Of a stretch of 64,000 bases of DNA, positions 8,942 to 17,680 are shown in pieces (within the stretch, counting starts at the first letter, position 1; every line of letters starts with the position of its first letter). This DNA is from JBFMCU01 sp964428225. Its GTDB lineage: Bacteria; Planctomycetota; UBA1135; GCA-002686595. The notes beneath the pieces are model-generated. The model saw nothing but the letters and a program-made list of their open reading frames with translations, had not been told where the DNA came from and ran no database searches. The DNA lies in the NCBI GenBank assembly GCA_964428225.1, contig CAYRXS010000001.1:26236-90235 (forward strand), in the 5' to 3' direction. The position numbers and the translations under genes were made by a program.

Positions 8942-9178
8942 ATGGAGAACCGAACCGAGTCCATTCGGCAATGTCCCACTCGCGCGGACGGAGCCGATCC
9001 CCTGATCGCGCATGGCATTCCCTCGGCCACGTGTCAGGAACGCCAGCGGAAGCACTACCACAAGTGCTACACCTGCGCGCATCGCAGCGCCGCGAAGGTG
9101 AACGGGAGACCCGGGCCCCAGATCTCCTCCATCCTCGAAATGGTGCCGCGCGGCGGACGCGCCAAGGCCATCCTGTAG
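8942..9178 (+). CDS. Small Cys/His-rich protein, possible zinc-binding
   Basis: 78 aa from ATG 8942. A central block, CQERQRKHYHKCYTCAHR, contains three Cys and three His and resembles a small zinc-binding module; another Cys lies near residue 10. The end of the protein (SSILEMVPRGG) is not charged like random GC-rich sequence, and third codon positions are mostly G/C, supporting real coding. I recognise no family. No strong ribosome-binding site is visible, so the start is uncertain. It is convergent with the acyl-transferring synthase gene that ends at 9228. Confidence 0.6.
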   Translation: MENRTESIRQCPTRADGADPLIAHGIPSATCQERQRKHYHKCYTCAHRSAAKVNGRPGPQISSILEMVPRGGRAKAIL

Positions 9179-9184
9179 TCGCTC

Positions 9185-9202
9185 CCGGCCTGCGCGCCGG
9201 GA
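9185..9202. terminator. GC hairpin between convergent genes
   Basis: CCCGGC and GCCGGG form a 6-bp stem with a 6-nt loop in the 49-bp gap between two convergent genes. There is no T-run; a weak bidirectional terminator is possible. Confidence 0.3.
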
Positions 9203-9227
9203 CGGAGCCGCCGCCCTGCGCGGCGAG

Positions 9228-10457
9228 CTAGGCGTCCCCTGCTGCCGCTTCGAGAACTTCGTCCGTCGTCAGCAACCGTGGGCTGCTCTTCGCGCGATCG
9301 AAAACCCTCTGGACGCGCTCTTCGGTCGGCTCGACGCCGCTCTTCTGCAGGACCCAGATGACGTTCGACTTGCCGCTCATGGGCCCCACCTTGATGACCT
9401 GCTCGAGACCGAACAGACCCGCGGGGACTCCGGAGTAGACCCGGTCGGCGAGCCAGGCATCGCCCTTCTTGAAGGCCTTGATCACCGCGGCGGCGTGGAC
9501 GCCCGTCCCGGTCTCGAAAGCATCTTGGCCGAACACGGAGTAGTTGTGGGGGATGGGCAGGTCGACCGCCTCGCTCGCGACGCGGCAATACTCGGCGAGC
9601 GCGGAGAGGTCGTTGTCGATCGCCCCCGCGAGTTTGAGGTTGACGAGGAGTAGGTCCATCTCCGCGTTCCCCGCGCGCTCCCCGATTCCCAGGGCGCAGC
9701 CATGAACCCGACCGGCGCCGGCGCTCAAGGCGGCCAGGGAATTGACCAGGGCGAGGCCCCGGTCGCGGTGACCGTGCCAGTCGATGCCCACGTTGCCGCC
9801 GAGCTCCTCGACGAAGTCGACGACGAACCGGATGAGGCTGTGAGTGCCCTGGGGCGTGATGTGTCCGCATGTGTCGCAAATGCAGATGCGAGCGGCTCCC
9901 GCCTCGATGGCCGCGGTGTTGAGGGCGCGGATGTCCTCCGGGCGAGCGCGGGTGGTGTCCTCCGTCACGAACATCACGGGGATCTCGTTCTCGGCGCAGA
10001 ATTCGCACGCCTTGCGGGAGAGGTCCACCATCCGGTCCATCTCCCAGCCCTCGGCGAACTGCCGGATGGGGCTCGAGCCGATGAACGCGCAGACCTCGAC
10101 GGGCATGCCCAGCTCCTGCTGGAGATCGGCCACCGGCTCGATGTCGGAGATGACGGTGCGGCACGCGACGTTGGGCGTGATGTTCAGCTCCTTCATCTCC
10201 CGGCAGAGGACCCGGATGTGCTCACGCGCCCGCTCGCCGGCGCCGGGCAGGCCGATGTCGGCGGTGTGGATGCCGAGCTTGTCCATCAGGTGGACGAGCT
10301 TGATCTTCTGGTCCAGGTCCGGGTCGCGAACGGAGGGATTCTGCAGGCCGTCCCGGAGGGTCTCGTCATCGAGCAGGATCGTCTTTCCCTGCAGCTCCTC
10401 CGGAGTTCCCGCCACGTTCCAGTCGTAGATCAGGGCGTCAGTTTCGAGCTCGGCCAT
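9228..10457 (-). CDS. Homocitrate synthase / 2-isopropylmalate synthase-family (DRE-TIM) enzyme
   Basis: 409 aa from the ATG at 10455-10457, preferred over the ATG nine bases upstream because AGAGG is then at good distance. The N-terminal DETLRDG is the DRE-TIM metallolyase signature. WHGHRDRGLALVNSLAAL corresponds to the HxH metal-binding strand, though the usual HCHNDxG is changed to HGHRDRG. GIGERAGNA is the conserved Claisen-condensing loop. The lack of a LeuA regulatory domain and the ~400-aa length resemble homocitrate or citramalate synthases. Family enzymes condense acetyl-CoA with a 2-oxo acid; which one cannot be told here. It is divergent from an aspartokinase gene (142 bp apart), hinting at amino-acid metabolism. 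Confidence 0.75.
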   Translation of the reverse strand: MAELETDALIYDWNVAGTPEELQGKTILLDDETLRDGLQNPSVRDPDLDQKIKLVHLMDKLGIHTADIGLPGAGERAREHIRVLCREMKELNITPNVACRTVISDIEPVADLQQELGMPVEVCAFIGSSPIRQFAEGWEMDRMVDLSRKACEFCAENEIPVMFVTEDTTRARPEDIRALNTAAIEAGAARICICDTCGHITPQGTHSLIRFVVDFVEELGGNVGIDWHGHRDRGLALVNSLAALSAGAGRVHGCALGIGERAGNAEMDLLLVNLKLAGAIDNDLSALAEYCRVASEAVDLPIPHNYSVFGQDAFETGTGVHAAAVIKAFKKGDAWLADRVYSGVPAGLFGLEQVIKVGPMSGKSNVIWVLQKSGVEPTEERVQRVFDRAKSSPRLLTTDEVLEAAAGDA

Positions 10458-10599
10458 CGCGCGCATCCTCTCGCTCACGGTGAATCGGGAGGGGGATTGT
10501 ATCCGCCCGGGGGCGCAGGACGGTAGACGGTGCCGGTCCGCGGCTTTCGGGACTCGCCGGTGAACGCCGGCGGCCGCCCGGTCGTTATCCTGCACCGTC

Positions 10600-11988
10600 A
10601 TGTCCAGAGGACGCGTGCTCAAGTTCGGGGGGGACGCCCTGCGCGACGGAGAATCCGTCCGTCGCGTGGTGCGCATCGTCCGCGACCACGGGGGAGCGCA
10701 GCCCGTCGTGGTGGTCAGCGCCCACCAGGGAGTCACGGACCTCCTGGGGCACAGCGCGACGGCCGCCGCGGAGGGGCGGGTTCTCTGGGACGACGTGCGG
10801 ATCCGCCACCGCACGCTCCTTCGCCAGCTGGGGCTCCCCGCGGACCTCCTCGGCCGCCACCTTCGCGATCTGCGGGCGGTGCTCGAGGAGCTCACCTCCT
10901 CTCCTCGGCGGGATCGTCGCTCCCACGACTTCGTCCTCTCGTTCGGAGAGCGGATGAGCGCCCGCATCGTGGCCGCCGCGCTGAAGGCCGAGGGAATCCC
11001 CGCCACGCCCCTGGACGCCTTCGACCTCGGCTTGACCAGCGAGGTGGGCCCCGGTCGCGACATCGCCGTGGCGCGCCCGTCGGAGCGAACGCGTCGCGCC
11101 ATCGCCGCAACGCCGGGCATCCCGGTGGTCACCGGCTTCCTGGCCCAGGACCGGGCGGGTCACGTGACGACGCTGGGGCGGAACGGCTCCGACCTGTCGG
11201 CGACGTGGATCGCGGAGGCCGTGGGGGCGGAGGACGTGCAGCTGTGGAAGACCGTCGGCGGCATTCGCACGGCCGACCCCGAGCTCGTTCCCGGGGCGCG
11301 CCCGGTTCCCGAGCTGACCTGGGACGAGGCGGCCGAGCTCTCGGCCCAGGGAGCGGCCGTCCTGCACCCCGGCACCACGGAGCCGGCTCGTCGAGCGGGG
11401 ATTCCGATCCACGTCCTCGACGTCCGGGATCCGACGGCCCCCGGGACCCGCGTATTCGGCCAGTCCGGACAGCCCCGGGTGCGCGCCCTGACGCACCGCC
11501 CCTCCGTGGCCGTGCTCCGCGTCCGCTCGAGATCGGACCGCGGTCGCGGAGAGCAACTCGCCGACCTCCTCCGACGCCTGAGCGACGAGGGGATCGATCC
11601 CCTGCTCGGCGCGATCTCGGGGACGGGTGTCGCCATCGTGGTCTCCGGACGCGACGCGCGCCCCGATCTGCCCCGGATCTTTCCCGGCGGCGGCGAGCTC
11701 GAGCGCGGGCTCGCCACGATCGGCCTCGTGGGAGACCGGATCGGCGACCGGAACGATCTCGCGGACCGCCTGCCGGGATCGGAGGAGCCCGCCCCTCCCC
11801 GCGCCCGGCCGGCCCCCGGGGGAAGAAGCGCCCACGGACGCGTCTTCCTCGTTCGCGCGGTCGAGCTCGTGGCTGCCCTCCGTGACGCGCACGCCGTGCT
11901 GTTCGAGGGCGACCTCTCGCGCAACACCGGGCCGACGCAAGGCTCCTCGGCGGCTCTCCCCCGCGAGGGCGGAAGCGTCGAGAGGTAG
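10600..11988 (+). CDS. Aspartate kinase-family amino-acid kinase
   Basis: 462 aa. The N-terminal nucleotide-binding motif KFGGDAL (from Lys8) replaces the usual KFGGTS. SFGERMSA and TLGRNGSD (usually GRGGSD) are the aspartokinase substrate and ATP signatures, and KTVGGIRTADP and the ELTWDEAAEL...GAAVLHP block are also characteristic. The region after about residue 290 should be the ACT regulatory part (SVAVLRVRSRS...), but it is poorly conserved and the last ~60 residues are low-complexity. It would phosphorylate L-aspartate at the head of the Lys/Thr/Met pathway. Divergence in two motifs makes activity likely but not certain. Its neighbour across a short divergent promoter region is a homocitrate/isopropylmalate synthase homologue. 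Confidence 0.78.
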   Translation: MSRGRVLKFGGDALRDGESVRRVVRIVRDHGGAQPVVVVSAHQGVTDLLGHSATAAAEGRVLWDDVRIRHRTLLRQLGLPADLLGRHLRDLRAVLEELTSSPRRDRRSHDFVLSFGERMSARIVAAALKAEGIPATPLDAFDLGLTSEVGPGRDIAVARPSERTRRAIAATPGIPVVTGFLAQDRAGHVTTLGRNGSDLSATWIAEAVGAEDVQLWKTVGGIRTADPELVPGARPVPELTWDEAAELSAQGAAVLHPGTTEPARRAGIPIHVLDVRDPTAPGTRVFGQSGQPRVRALTHRPSVAVLRVRSRSDRGRGEQLADLLRRLSDEGIDPLLGAISGTGVAIVVSGRDARPDLPRIFPGGGELERGLATIGLVGDRIGDRNDLADRLPGSEEPAPPRARPAPGGRSAHGRVFLVRAVELVAALRDAHAVLFEGDLSRNTGPTQGSSAALPREGGSVER

Positions 11989-12060
11989 GTTTCCGGCCTC
12001 CCGCATTCCCTGGACAATCCTTGCCCGGCACCTCCGGCGGCGCGTGTATCCTGCCGCGCG

Positions 12061-13440
12061 ATGGCGGCAGATCACGATAACCGCTACCAGCTCCAGGATC
12101 TCCAGGCCGCAGTGGCCGGTACCCCGGAGGAGCTGTCGAAGTTCCTCGAGGACGCCCACCCCGCCGATTTGGCCGATTGGATGGACGAGCTGGAGGACGA
12201 AGAGGCCCGGATGATCTTCGCGGGCCTCGACGTCGAGTCCCAGGCCGAGCTCCTGGGCTTCGCGGAGAATTGGGTCGCCGAGACGTTGCTCGAGACCACC
12301 GAGGTCGCCCGGCTGGTGCAAATCGTCGAGGAGCTTCCCGCCGACGAGGTCGCGGACCTCCTCGCCCTCGCCGACGAATCGAAGTCCGAGGAGGTCCTTC
12401 GTCGCGTGGACGTCGAGCGGGCCAAAGGCCTGCGCGAGCTGCTCTCCTACGACGCGGAATCCGCAGGCGGCGTGATGACCTCCGAGTACGTCGCCGTGCC
12501 GCGCGGCGCGAACGTCGGCGACGCCATCAAGGAGATCCGCTCCGAGGAAGGCCCCGCCGGCGAGGAAGAGGTCGGCGTGTTCGTGGTGGACGCCGCGGGT
12601 CAACCCGTCGGATTCGTCTCCGACCGCGAGCTGCTGACCACCCCGATCCACACGCCGATCGAAGACGCGATGGAGACGGACCTGGTCGTGGTGCGCGCCG
12701 AGGACGACCAGGAGGAAGCCGCGAACCTCGTGGCGAAGTACAACCTCTCCGCCCTGCCGGTCGTGGACGAGGGAGGGATTCTGATCGGGGTCATCTCGGC
12801 CGAGGACGCTCACGAGGTCCTGCACGAGGAGACCGAGGAGGACATCTACCGGATCATCGGCACCTCGACCGAGGATCCGACTCGCCTGCCCGTGCTGAAG
12901 CGGGTGCGCAACCGCCTGCCGCTGCAGGCCCTGACCGTGCTCGGTGGCATCTTCACCGCCTGGATCCTGGAGCTCGCGCTTCCCGGAAACGACGAGGCCG
13001 CGAGCACGCTCGACATCCTGCGCTACCTCCCGCTCATCATCGGCCTCGCCGGCAACGTCGGGGTCCAGTCCTCGACCATCCTGGTGCGCGCCTTCGCCAC
13101 GGGCGAGGTCTCACAGGATCGCGAGATGACCGTACTCGGCTCCGAGGTGCTCACCGGATTCCTGATCGGCCTGATCTGTGGCGCGGCCACGACGGCAGCC
13201 TGCGCGCTGGGGAGCGCCGGCCCGGAGGGACTCCATCTCGGCGCTTCGGTCGGCATCGCGATCGCCGTGGCCGTCTCCTGGGCGGCCTTCCTCGGGTGCA
13301 CGGTCCCCATCGTGTGCCAGCGAATGGGCATCGACCCCGCGATCGTCGCCGGCCCGTTCCTCATCACGCTCAGCGACATCTCGGGGGCCGCGATCTTCGT
13401 GGTGGTCGCCGGGATGATGACCCTCGGTCTGTCGGGGTGA
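12061..13440 (+). CDS. mgtE: Magnesium transporter MgtE
   Basis: 459 aa, standard MgtE length. An N-terminal superhelical MgtE_N domain (about 1-130) is followed by a CBS pair (about 135-265) and five membrane helices (about 290-455). The pore signature GNVGVQSSTILVRAFATGE and the late motif DPAIVAGPFLITLSDISG, containing the ion-selective Asp, are intact. It imports Mg2+ across the inner membrane and is gated by cytosolic Mg2+ on the N/CBS domains. The upstream gap (72 bp) is too short for an M-box riboswitch, and none is seen. The signal peptidase gene begins four bases after the stop, indicating co-transcription. Confidence 0.93.
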   Translation: MAADHDNRYQLQDLQAAVAGTPEELSKFLEDAHPADLADWMDELEDEEARMIFAGLDVESQAELLGFAENWVAETLLETTEVARLVQIVEELPADEVADLLALADESKSEEVLRRVDVERAKGLRELLSYDAESAGGVMTSEYVAVPRGANVGDAIKEIRSEEGPAGEEEVGVFVVDAAGQPVGFVSDRELLTTPIHTPIEDAMETDLVVVRAEDDQEEAANLVAKYNLSALPVVDEGGILIGVISAEDAHEVLHEETEEDIYRIIGTSTEDPTRLPVLKRVRNRLPLQALTVLGGIFTAWILELALPGNDEAASTLDILRYLPLIIGLAGNVGVQSSTILVRAFATGEVSQDREMTVLGSEVLTGFLIGLICGAATTAACALGSAGPEGLHLGASVGIAIAVAVSWAAFLGCTVPIVCQRMGIDPAIVAGPFLITLSDISGAAIFVVVAGMMTLGLSG

Positions 13441-13444
13441 AGCC

Positions 13445-14656
13445 GTGAGAATGCGGAGGACGGCCCGCATGCTCTGGGCGCTGCTCGCGGTCGCCACGCT
13501 CGTCCTGCTCTCGAAGTTCTTCGTGTGGGACGTGTACCGCGTGGGAAGCGGCTCGATGAGGCCGACGCTCTTCGGGGGCTCCGATCGCGCGGAGGGCGAG
13601 CCGTTCACCGAGCACGTCCTCGTTCTCTACGGGAACGGGGCGGGTCCGGAGCGGTTCGATCTCGTCGTCATCCGTCCCCGCGGGGGAGGGGATCCCATCG
13701 TCAAGCGGGTCGGGGCGCTCCCCAACGAGTCGGTGCAGATCGTCGACGGAGACGTGCTGATCGAAGGACGTCGGCTCGGCCCGGACGTGCGCCGACCCGA
13801 GCCGATACCGCTGTTCGACAGCCGCATCCACCGAGTCGACGAGATGTTCTCGCCCGTCTTGCAGAGCACCACCTGGAAGCCCGATGGCGAGGAATGGCGG
13901 CTCGATGCGAGCGCGGTGCCGATCGGAAACGACGGGGGCATGATCTCCTACCACAAGGACATCGGGGACGGATACCTCGATCAGAACGACGCACGCGTTG
14001 CCGGAACCCTGCAGGTGAACGACGGGGTGATCGAGTGTGAGGTTCTGCTCGAGGAATCCCGTGGCCGGCTACGCCTGCAGCTCTCCGAGGAAGGCGACAC
14101 GTTCCGCGCGTTCATCGAGCCCGCCGAGGCCGCGACCGACGGATTCCGGCTCGTCCTGACGCGCCACAACCACATCACGCAGGCGCGGACCGAGCCGGGC
14201 GAAAAGACCGAGGTCATGCTCGACGAGAGCATCCCCTTCGTCACGGGAGCCTGGCATCGGCTCCGCTTCAGCAACATCGACAACCATTTGATCTTCGAGC
14301 TGGACGACGGGTCCTACCGCAAGGTGGCCTCCTACGACGAGAACGTGCCCCATCGTCGCTCGGAAGTTGCGAGGAAGCACATCGCCTACCGAGCGAGTCT
14401 CGGCGGAGAGAGCTGCCTCGCCCGATTCCGCTCCATTCGGGTTCTGCGCGACCTCTATTACACACCGCGGTATACTGAAGATCAGAAGCCCAGTCAGTAC
14501 ATGCGCACGTCCCTGGGACCGGACAAGTACTACGTCCTGGGCGACAACTCTGCCCACAGCACTGACTCGCGGACCACCGGCCCCGTGTCGACTTCGGAGA
14601 TCATCGGAACGCCTGTCGCCGTCGTCTGGCCCCCGTCACGATTCCGCTGGCTCTAG
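13445..14656 (+). CDS. lepB: Signal peptidase I with a large internal insertion
   Basis: 403 aa from GTG 13445 (an ATG two codons later is possible). One N-terminal membrane helix (about 8-27) is followed by the catalytic serine motif GSGSMRPT (Ser37) and the lysine motif DPIVKRVGALPNE (Lys87). The C-terminal box LGDNSAHSTDSR is near residue 375. Between the lysine box and the C-terminal box lie about 230 extra residues (about 115-350) with a beta-rich, LamG/concanavalin-like appearance (GAWHRLRFSN, NHLIFELDDGSYR). The catalytic core is therefore complete but split by an extracytoplasmic insert. It cleaves signal peptides of exported proteins at the outer face of the inner membrane. It follows mgtE by four bases. 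Confidence 0.85.
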   Translation: MRMRRTARMLWALLAVATLVLLSKFFVWDVYRVGSGSMRPTLFGGSDRAEGEPFTEHVLVLYGNGAGPERFDLVVIRPRGGGDPIVKRVGALPNESVQIVDGDVLIEGRRLGPDVRRPEPIPLFDSRIHRVDEMFSPVLQSTTWKPDGEEWRLDASAVPIGNDGGMISYHKDIGDGYLDQNDARVAGTLQVNDGVIECEVLLEESRGRLRLQLSEEGDTFRAFIEPAEAATDGFRLVLTRHNHITQARTEPGEKTEVMLDESIPFVTGAWHRLRFSNIDNHLIFELDDGSYRKVASYDENVPHRRSEVARKHIAYRASLGGESCLARFRSIRVLRDLYYTPRYTEDQKPSQYMRTSLGPDKYYVLGDNSAHSTDSRTTGPVSTSEIIGTPVAVVWPPSRFRWL

Positions 14657-14714
14657 CCGGCCTTCCCGTTCGCGAGGCGAATTGCCCCCCCTTGAAGAAC
14701 GAGCGCCTCGTTCC

Positions 14715-16352
14715 ATGTCGAAAGCGACCCTGCCCCGCCTGTTCCTGATCGCGTCCCTGCTCGCAGCTCCGACGGCCGCGGCCGAGGACTTCGAGATCAC
14801 CCAAGACCTGCTCGACGAAATAACGGCGACGGCTCTGCCCGCGGTCGAGAAGGCAACCGGTACCTCCTTCGAGAACGGGGTGGTCGTCCGGATCGGTACG
14901 AAGCAGGAGATCGAGGAGTCTTTCCTCGAGGAGTTTCGCGTCCAGATGGCGCTGCAGTTCGAGGATCCTCAGGTCGCGGAGACACAGGCCGGGGTTCTCT
15001 CGGAGATCATGGCCGGCGCCGTGCTGGCGAAGTACCGCTTCCGCGATGGGATCGTGCTGGTGTCGCAGGTCGGCTTCGAGAATCTGCCGGGGCTCGTCGG
15101 CATGCCCGAGCTGAACTCGGAGGCGGCGCTTCGCGGGGTTCTCCTCCACGAGCTCGTTCACGCGGCCGACGCGAAACGATTTCGCTTCGTCGAGACCATC
15201 GTCTCTCGTCAGAGCACGGATGCGCTCCAGGCGTTCAACTGCATCATCGAGGGCCATGCGCAGCTCGTCGCCCGGCGCCTCGCCAACCGACTGGAATGGA
15301 TGGAAGGCTTCGAGATCTTCACGCGAGCCATCGGCGCGCGCCCGAGCACGAATGAGCTGGAGGACGGCGGAGCAGCCTTCGAGATGATGTTGCGGCTGCA
15401 AGTGGCCACATTCGCCACGTCCTACTACCAGGGGGAGACCTTCCTGGCGGCCATCGAGCGCGAGGGAGGAGCGAAGGCGATCGAGCAGGCGTTCCGCGAT
15501 CCTCCGACGGAAACCGCGGTGATCTTCGAGCCGACCTGGTTCCTTCACCCGGAGAGCCGACCGAAGGAGGCGTTCGATCTGGAGATCGCTCTCCAGGCGA
15601 TCGCCGAGGAATATCCCGAGCCGGACCGGGCGAGCCAGCGGGGCTCCATCACGCCGATCCAGCTCGACGTCGCCCTGCAGCTCCTGCCCGAGGAAACCGT
15701 CGGTCGAATCAAGAAATCGCTGGTCCAGAATCATGTGCTCATGGTCTACGACGCGAGCATGCAAACTCAGGAGCAGGCGATCATCGGGCTCCTGGAGTTC
15801 GACTCTCCGGCCGAGGCCCTGCACTACGTCGAGGCGGGTCGTCGCCTGCAGAAGCTCAAGGACGAGGCGATGAAGGAGGGGCAGATCAAGATCGTCGAGG
15901 CCACCTACGAGGACCTCGACGAGGCCCCGGGATTCCTCGCGTGGAAACGCATCGAAGTCGCCGGCATCGACATCGAGGCGCAGGCGGTCTTCCTGGCGCG
16001 CGGGCCGCTGGTGGCGGAGATCGTCTTCTCGGACATGGGGCTCGAGCCCGAGGAGGCGCGCGCGGTGGCCATCCGGGTGCTCGACGGGGCGCGCAAGATC
16101 GTCCCTCCCGAGACGACTCCTGAGCGCGGGACGGAGGGGGACGACAACGGTGCGGAGGGCTCTGGAGGGGGCCAGGAGGGGCTCCCCGGCCCGACGCCGG
16201 TGCGGTCCTGGAGGGGGGGGATAGAATGGCCGAAAGAGGGGCTCGGGGCGAAACCCCGCCCTTACCAACGGGTTCCACGGGCCACCGCCCTTGCCGCGGC
16301 CGGGCGAGACCGAACATGCGCGAAGAACATTCCGATCCCGGCGTCCGACTGA
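14715..16352 (+). CDS. Secreted HExxH-containing protein (putative zincin metallopeptidase)
   Basis: 545 aa. A signal peptide (MSKATLPRLFLIASLLAAPTA) begins at ATG 14715, downstream of the lepB stop. LLHELVHAADAKR contains H145-E-x-x-H149, the gluzincin/minigluzincin zinc helix; a downstream Glu ligand is plausible in IIEGHAQ (~residue 180). The rest is helical and I recognise no named family. The final ~45 residues (after the eight-G run at 16213-16220) look non-conserved and overlap the sigma-factor start by 37 bases. Loss of one G there would end the protein at TAG ~16224, so the C-terminus is doubtful. Peptidase activity is inferred from the motif only. Confidence 0.7.
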   Translation: MSKATLPRLFLIASLLAAPTAAAEDFEITQDLLDEITATALPAVEKATGTSFENGVVVRIGTKQEIEESFLEEFRVQMALQFEDPQVAETQAGVLSEIMAGAVLAKYRFRDGIVLVSQVGFENLPGLVGMPELNSEAALRGVLLHELVHAADAKRFRFVETIVSRQSTDALQAFNCIIEGHAQLVARRLANRLEWMEGFEIFTRAIGARPSTNELEDGGAAFEMMLRLQVATFATSYYQGETFLAAIEREGGAKAIEQAFRDPPTETAVIFEPTWFLHPESRPKEAFDLEIALQAIAEEYPEPDRASQRGSITPIQLDVALQLLPEETVGRIKKSLVQNHVLMVYDASMQTQEQAIIGLLEFDSPAEALHYVEAGRRLQKLKDEAMKEGQIKIVEATYEDLDEAPGFLAWKRIEVAGIDIEAQAVFLARGPLVAEIVFSDMGLEPEEARAVAIRVLDGARKIVPPETTPERGTEGDDNGAEGSGGGQEGLPGPTPVRSWRGGIEWPKEGLGAKPRPYQRVPRATALAAAGRDRTCAKNIPIPASD

Positions 16353-16912
16353 TGCTCGCCTACCAGGCGGGAGACGAGGGCGCCTTCGATCAGCTCGTGG
16401 AGGGCTACTCCGGCCAGATCTACGCCCTGCTGACCCGCTTCCTGGGCCCGGCGTCCGACCGCGAGGACCTGGTCCAGGAGATCTTCCTGCGGGTGATCCG
16501 GGCCCGGGACCGCTACGTCCCGAACGCGCGGCTCTCCACCTGGCTCTATCGCATCACCTTCAACCTCTGCGTGAACGAGCGTCAGCGCGGTCGCGGGCGG
16601 AGCACGGTCTCGCTGGACACGGACCGCAAGGACCGCGAGCGCGGCCCGCAGGAGTGGGCGGACGCCGCGGCCGGAGTTCCGTCGGACGAGCTCGAGCGGG
16701 CGGATGTAGTCCAGGCCGTGCGCACGGCGATCGCCGCCCTTCCGGACAAGCAACGCATGGCACTGATCCTCGCCAAGTACGAGGAGATGCCCTACGTCGA
16801 GGTCGCGAAGGCGCTCGACTCGACGGAGAAGGCGATCAAGTCGATGATCCACCGCGCGCGTGAGAACCTGCGGGCCACCCTCGCGCCCTTCCTGCAGGGG
16901 GAGCTGGCATGA
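16316..16912 (+). CDS. ECF RNA polymerase sigma factor (sigma-70 family)
   Basis: 198 aa from ATG 16316. Region 2 contains DREDLVQEIFLRVIRARDRY and STWLYRITFNLCVNERQR. Region 4 contains ALPDKQRMALILAKYEEMPYVEVAKALDSTEKAIKSMIHRARENLR, the -35-binding helix-turn-helix. The length and absence of region 3 are typical of the ECF class. It directs RNA polymerase to an envelope or stress regulon. The stop overlaps the next gene by four bases (ATGA, 16909-16912); that gene encodes a zinc-finger anti-sigma protein, so sigma and its antagonist are coupled. The 5' end overlaps the upstream peptidase frame. Confidence 0.9.
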   Translation: MREEHSDPGVRLMLAYQAGDEGAFDQLVEGYSGQIYALLTRFLGPASDREDLVQEIFLRVIRARDRYVPNARLSTWLYRITFNLCVNERQRGRGRSTVSLDTDRKDRERGPQEWADAAAGVPSDELERADVVQAVRTAIAALPDKQRMALILAKYEEMPYVEVAKALDSTEKAIKSMIHRARENLRATLAPFLQGELA

Positions 16913-17676
16913 GCTCGATCACCTGCAGGGAATTCCGCGCGCGACTCGAGCGCGAGCTCCGCGGCCACCCCGAAACCACGGAAGCCTCCCTCCTGGCCTG
17001 GCACGAGCACCTCCTGGGATGCGAGGAATGCCGGGCGTTCCTCGAGGCGGAGGAGGCTCTGGAAATGCTCCTCGCCTCCTTGCCGGAGCCGCGACTTCCC
17101 GAACACCTGGCGGTCCGCGTGCTGGCGCGACTCCGGTCGTACCGAAGCTCTCGCGACGGTGCGGATCTCGACCGGCTGCTCGATCTCGATCGAGCTCCGG
17201 CGACTCCCACGAACCTCGGAGCGCGCGTGCTCGCCGGACTCTCCGAGGCGAGAGAAGCGCACCGGAAGACGACGTCGCTCGATGCGCTGCTCGACATGGT
17301 GCCCGAGCCCGAGGTTCCCGGTCGGCTGGCGGATCGCGTTCTCGTGGCGCTCGAGCCCGTGCGGCGCCCCGCCGCTCGCTTCCGGCTGCTGGAGCGACGG
17401 AGCCTGCGAACCCTCGCCGCGGCGGCGATGATCGTGGTGCTGGGGATCGTCGCGTGGCGTACGCTCGCCGGATCGGCGGGAGGGCCCGACGAGCCCAATC
17501 CGCTCACCGCGATCGACGACGAGCTGATCGCCCACCTCGACGTGCTGGAACGCTTGCCGCTCCTGGAGGACGAGGACCTGGACCTCATGTTCCTGAGCGT
17601 CGATCCGCTCGACGAGACCTTGATCGAGGCCGAGCAGCTCGGGGCGGCCGAGGAAGAGGGGGCCGAGGAGGGCTAG
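16909..17676 (+). CDS. Zinc-finger anti-sigma factor, membrane-anchored
   Basis: 255 aa. The N-terminal HEHLLGCEECRAF is the ZAS-type Hx3Cx2C zinc motif of anti-sigma domains. A single membrane helix lies near residues 164-185 (LAAAAMIVVLGIVAW), followed by an acidic C-terminal tail on the extracytoplasmic side. It should sequester the ECF sigma encoded immediately upstream, whose stop overlaps its start. Two internal repeats of the form PExR(L/F)PxxLAxRVLxxL (around residues 62 and 125) are visible. Target promoters are unknown. Confidence 0.82.
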   Translation: MSSITCREFRARLERELRGHPETTEASLLAWHEHLLGCEECRAFLEAEEALEMLLASLPEPRLPEHLAVRVLARLRSYRSSRDGADLDRLLDLDRAPATPTNLGARVLAGLSEAREAHRKTTSLDALLDMVPEPEVPGRLADRVLVALEPVRRPAARFRLLERRSLRTLAAAAMIVVLGIVAWRTLAGSAGGPDEPNPLTAIDDELIAHLDVLERLPLLEDEDLDLMFLSVDPLDETLIEAEQLGAAEEEGAEEG

Positions 17677-17680
17677 CGGC

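Noticed and set aside
11989..12060. M-box magnesium riboswitch before mgtE
   Set aside because: Only 72 bp separate the genes and no conserved M-box helices are visible.
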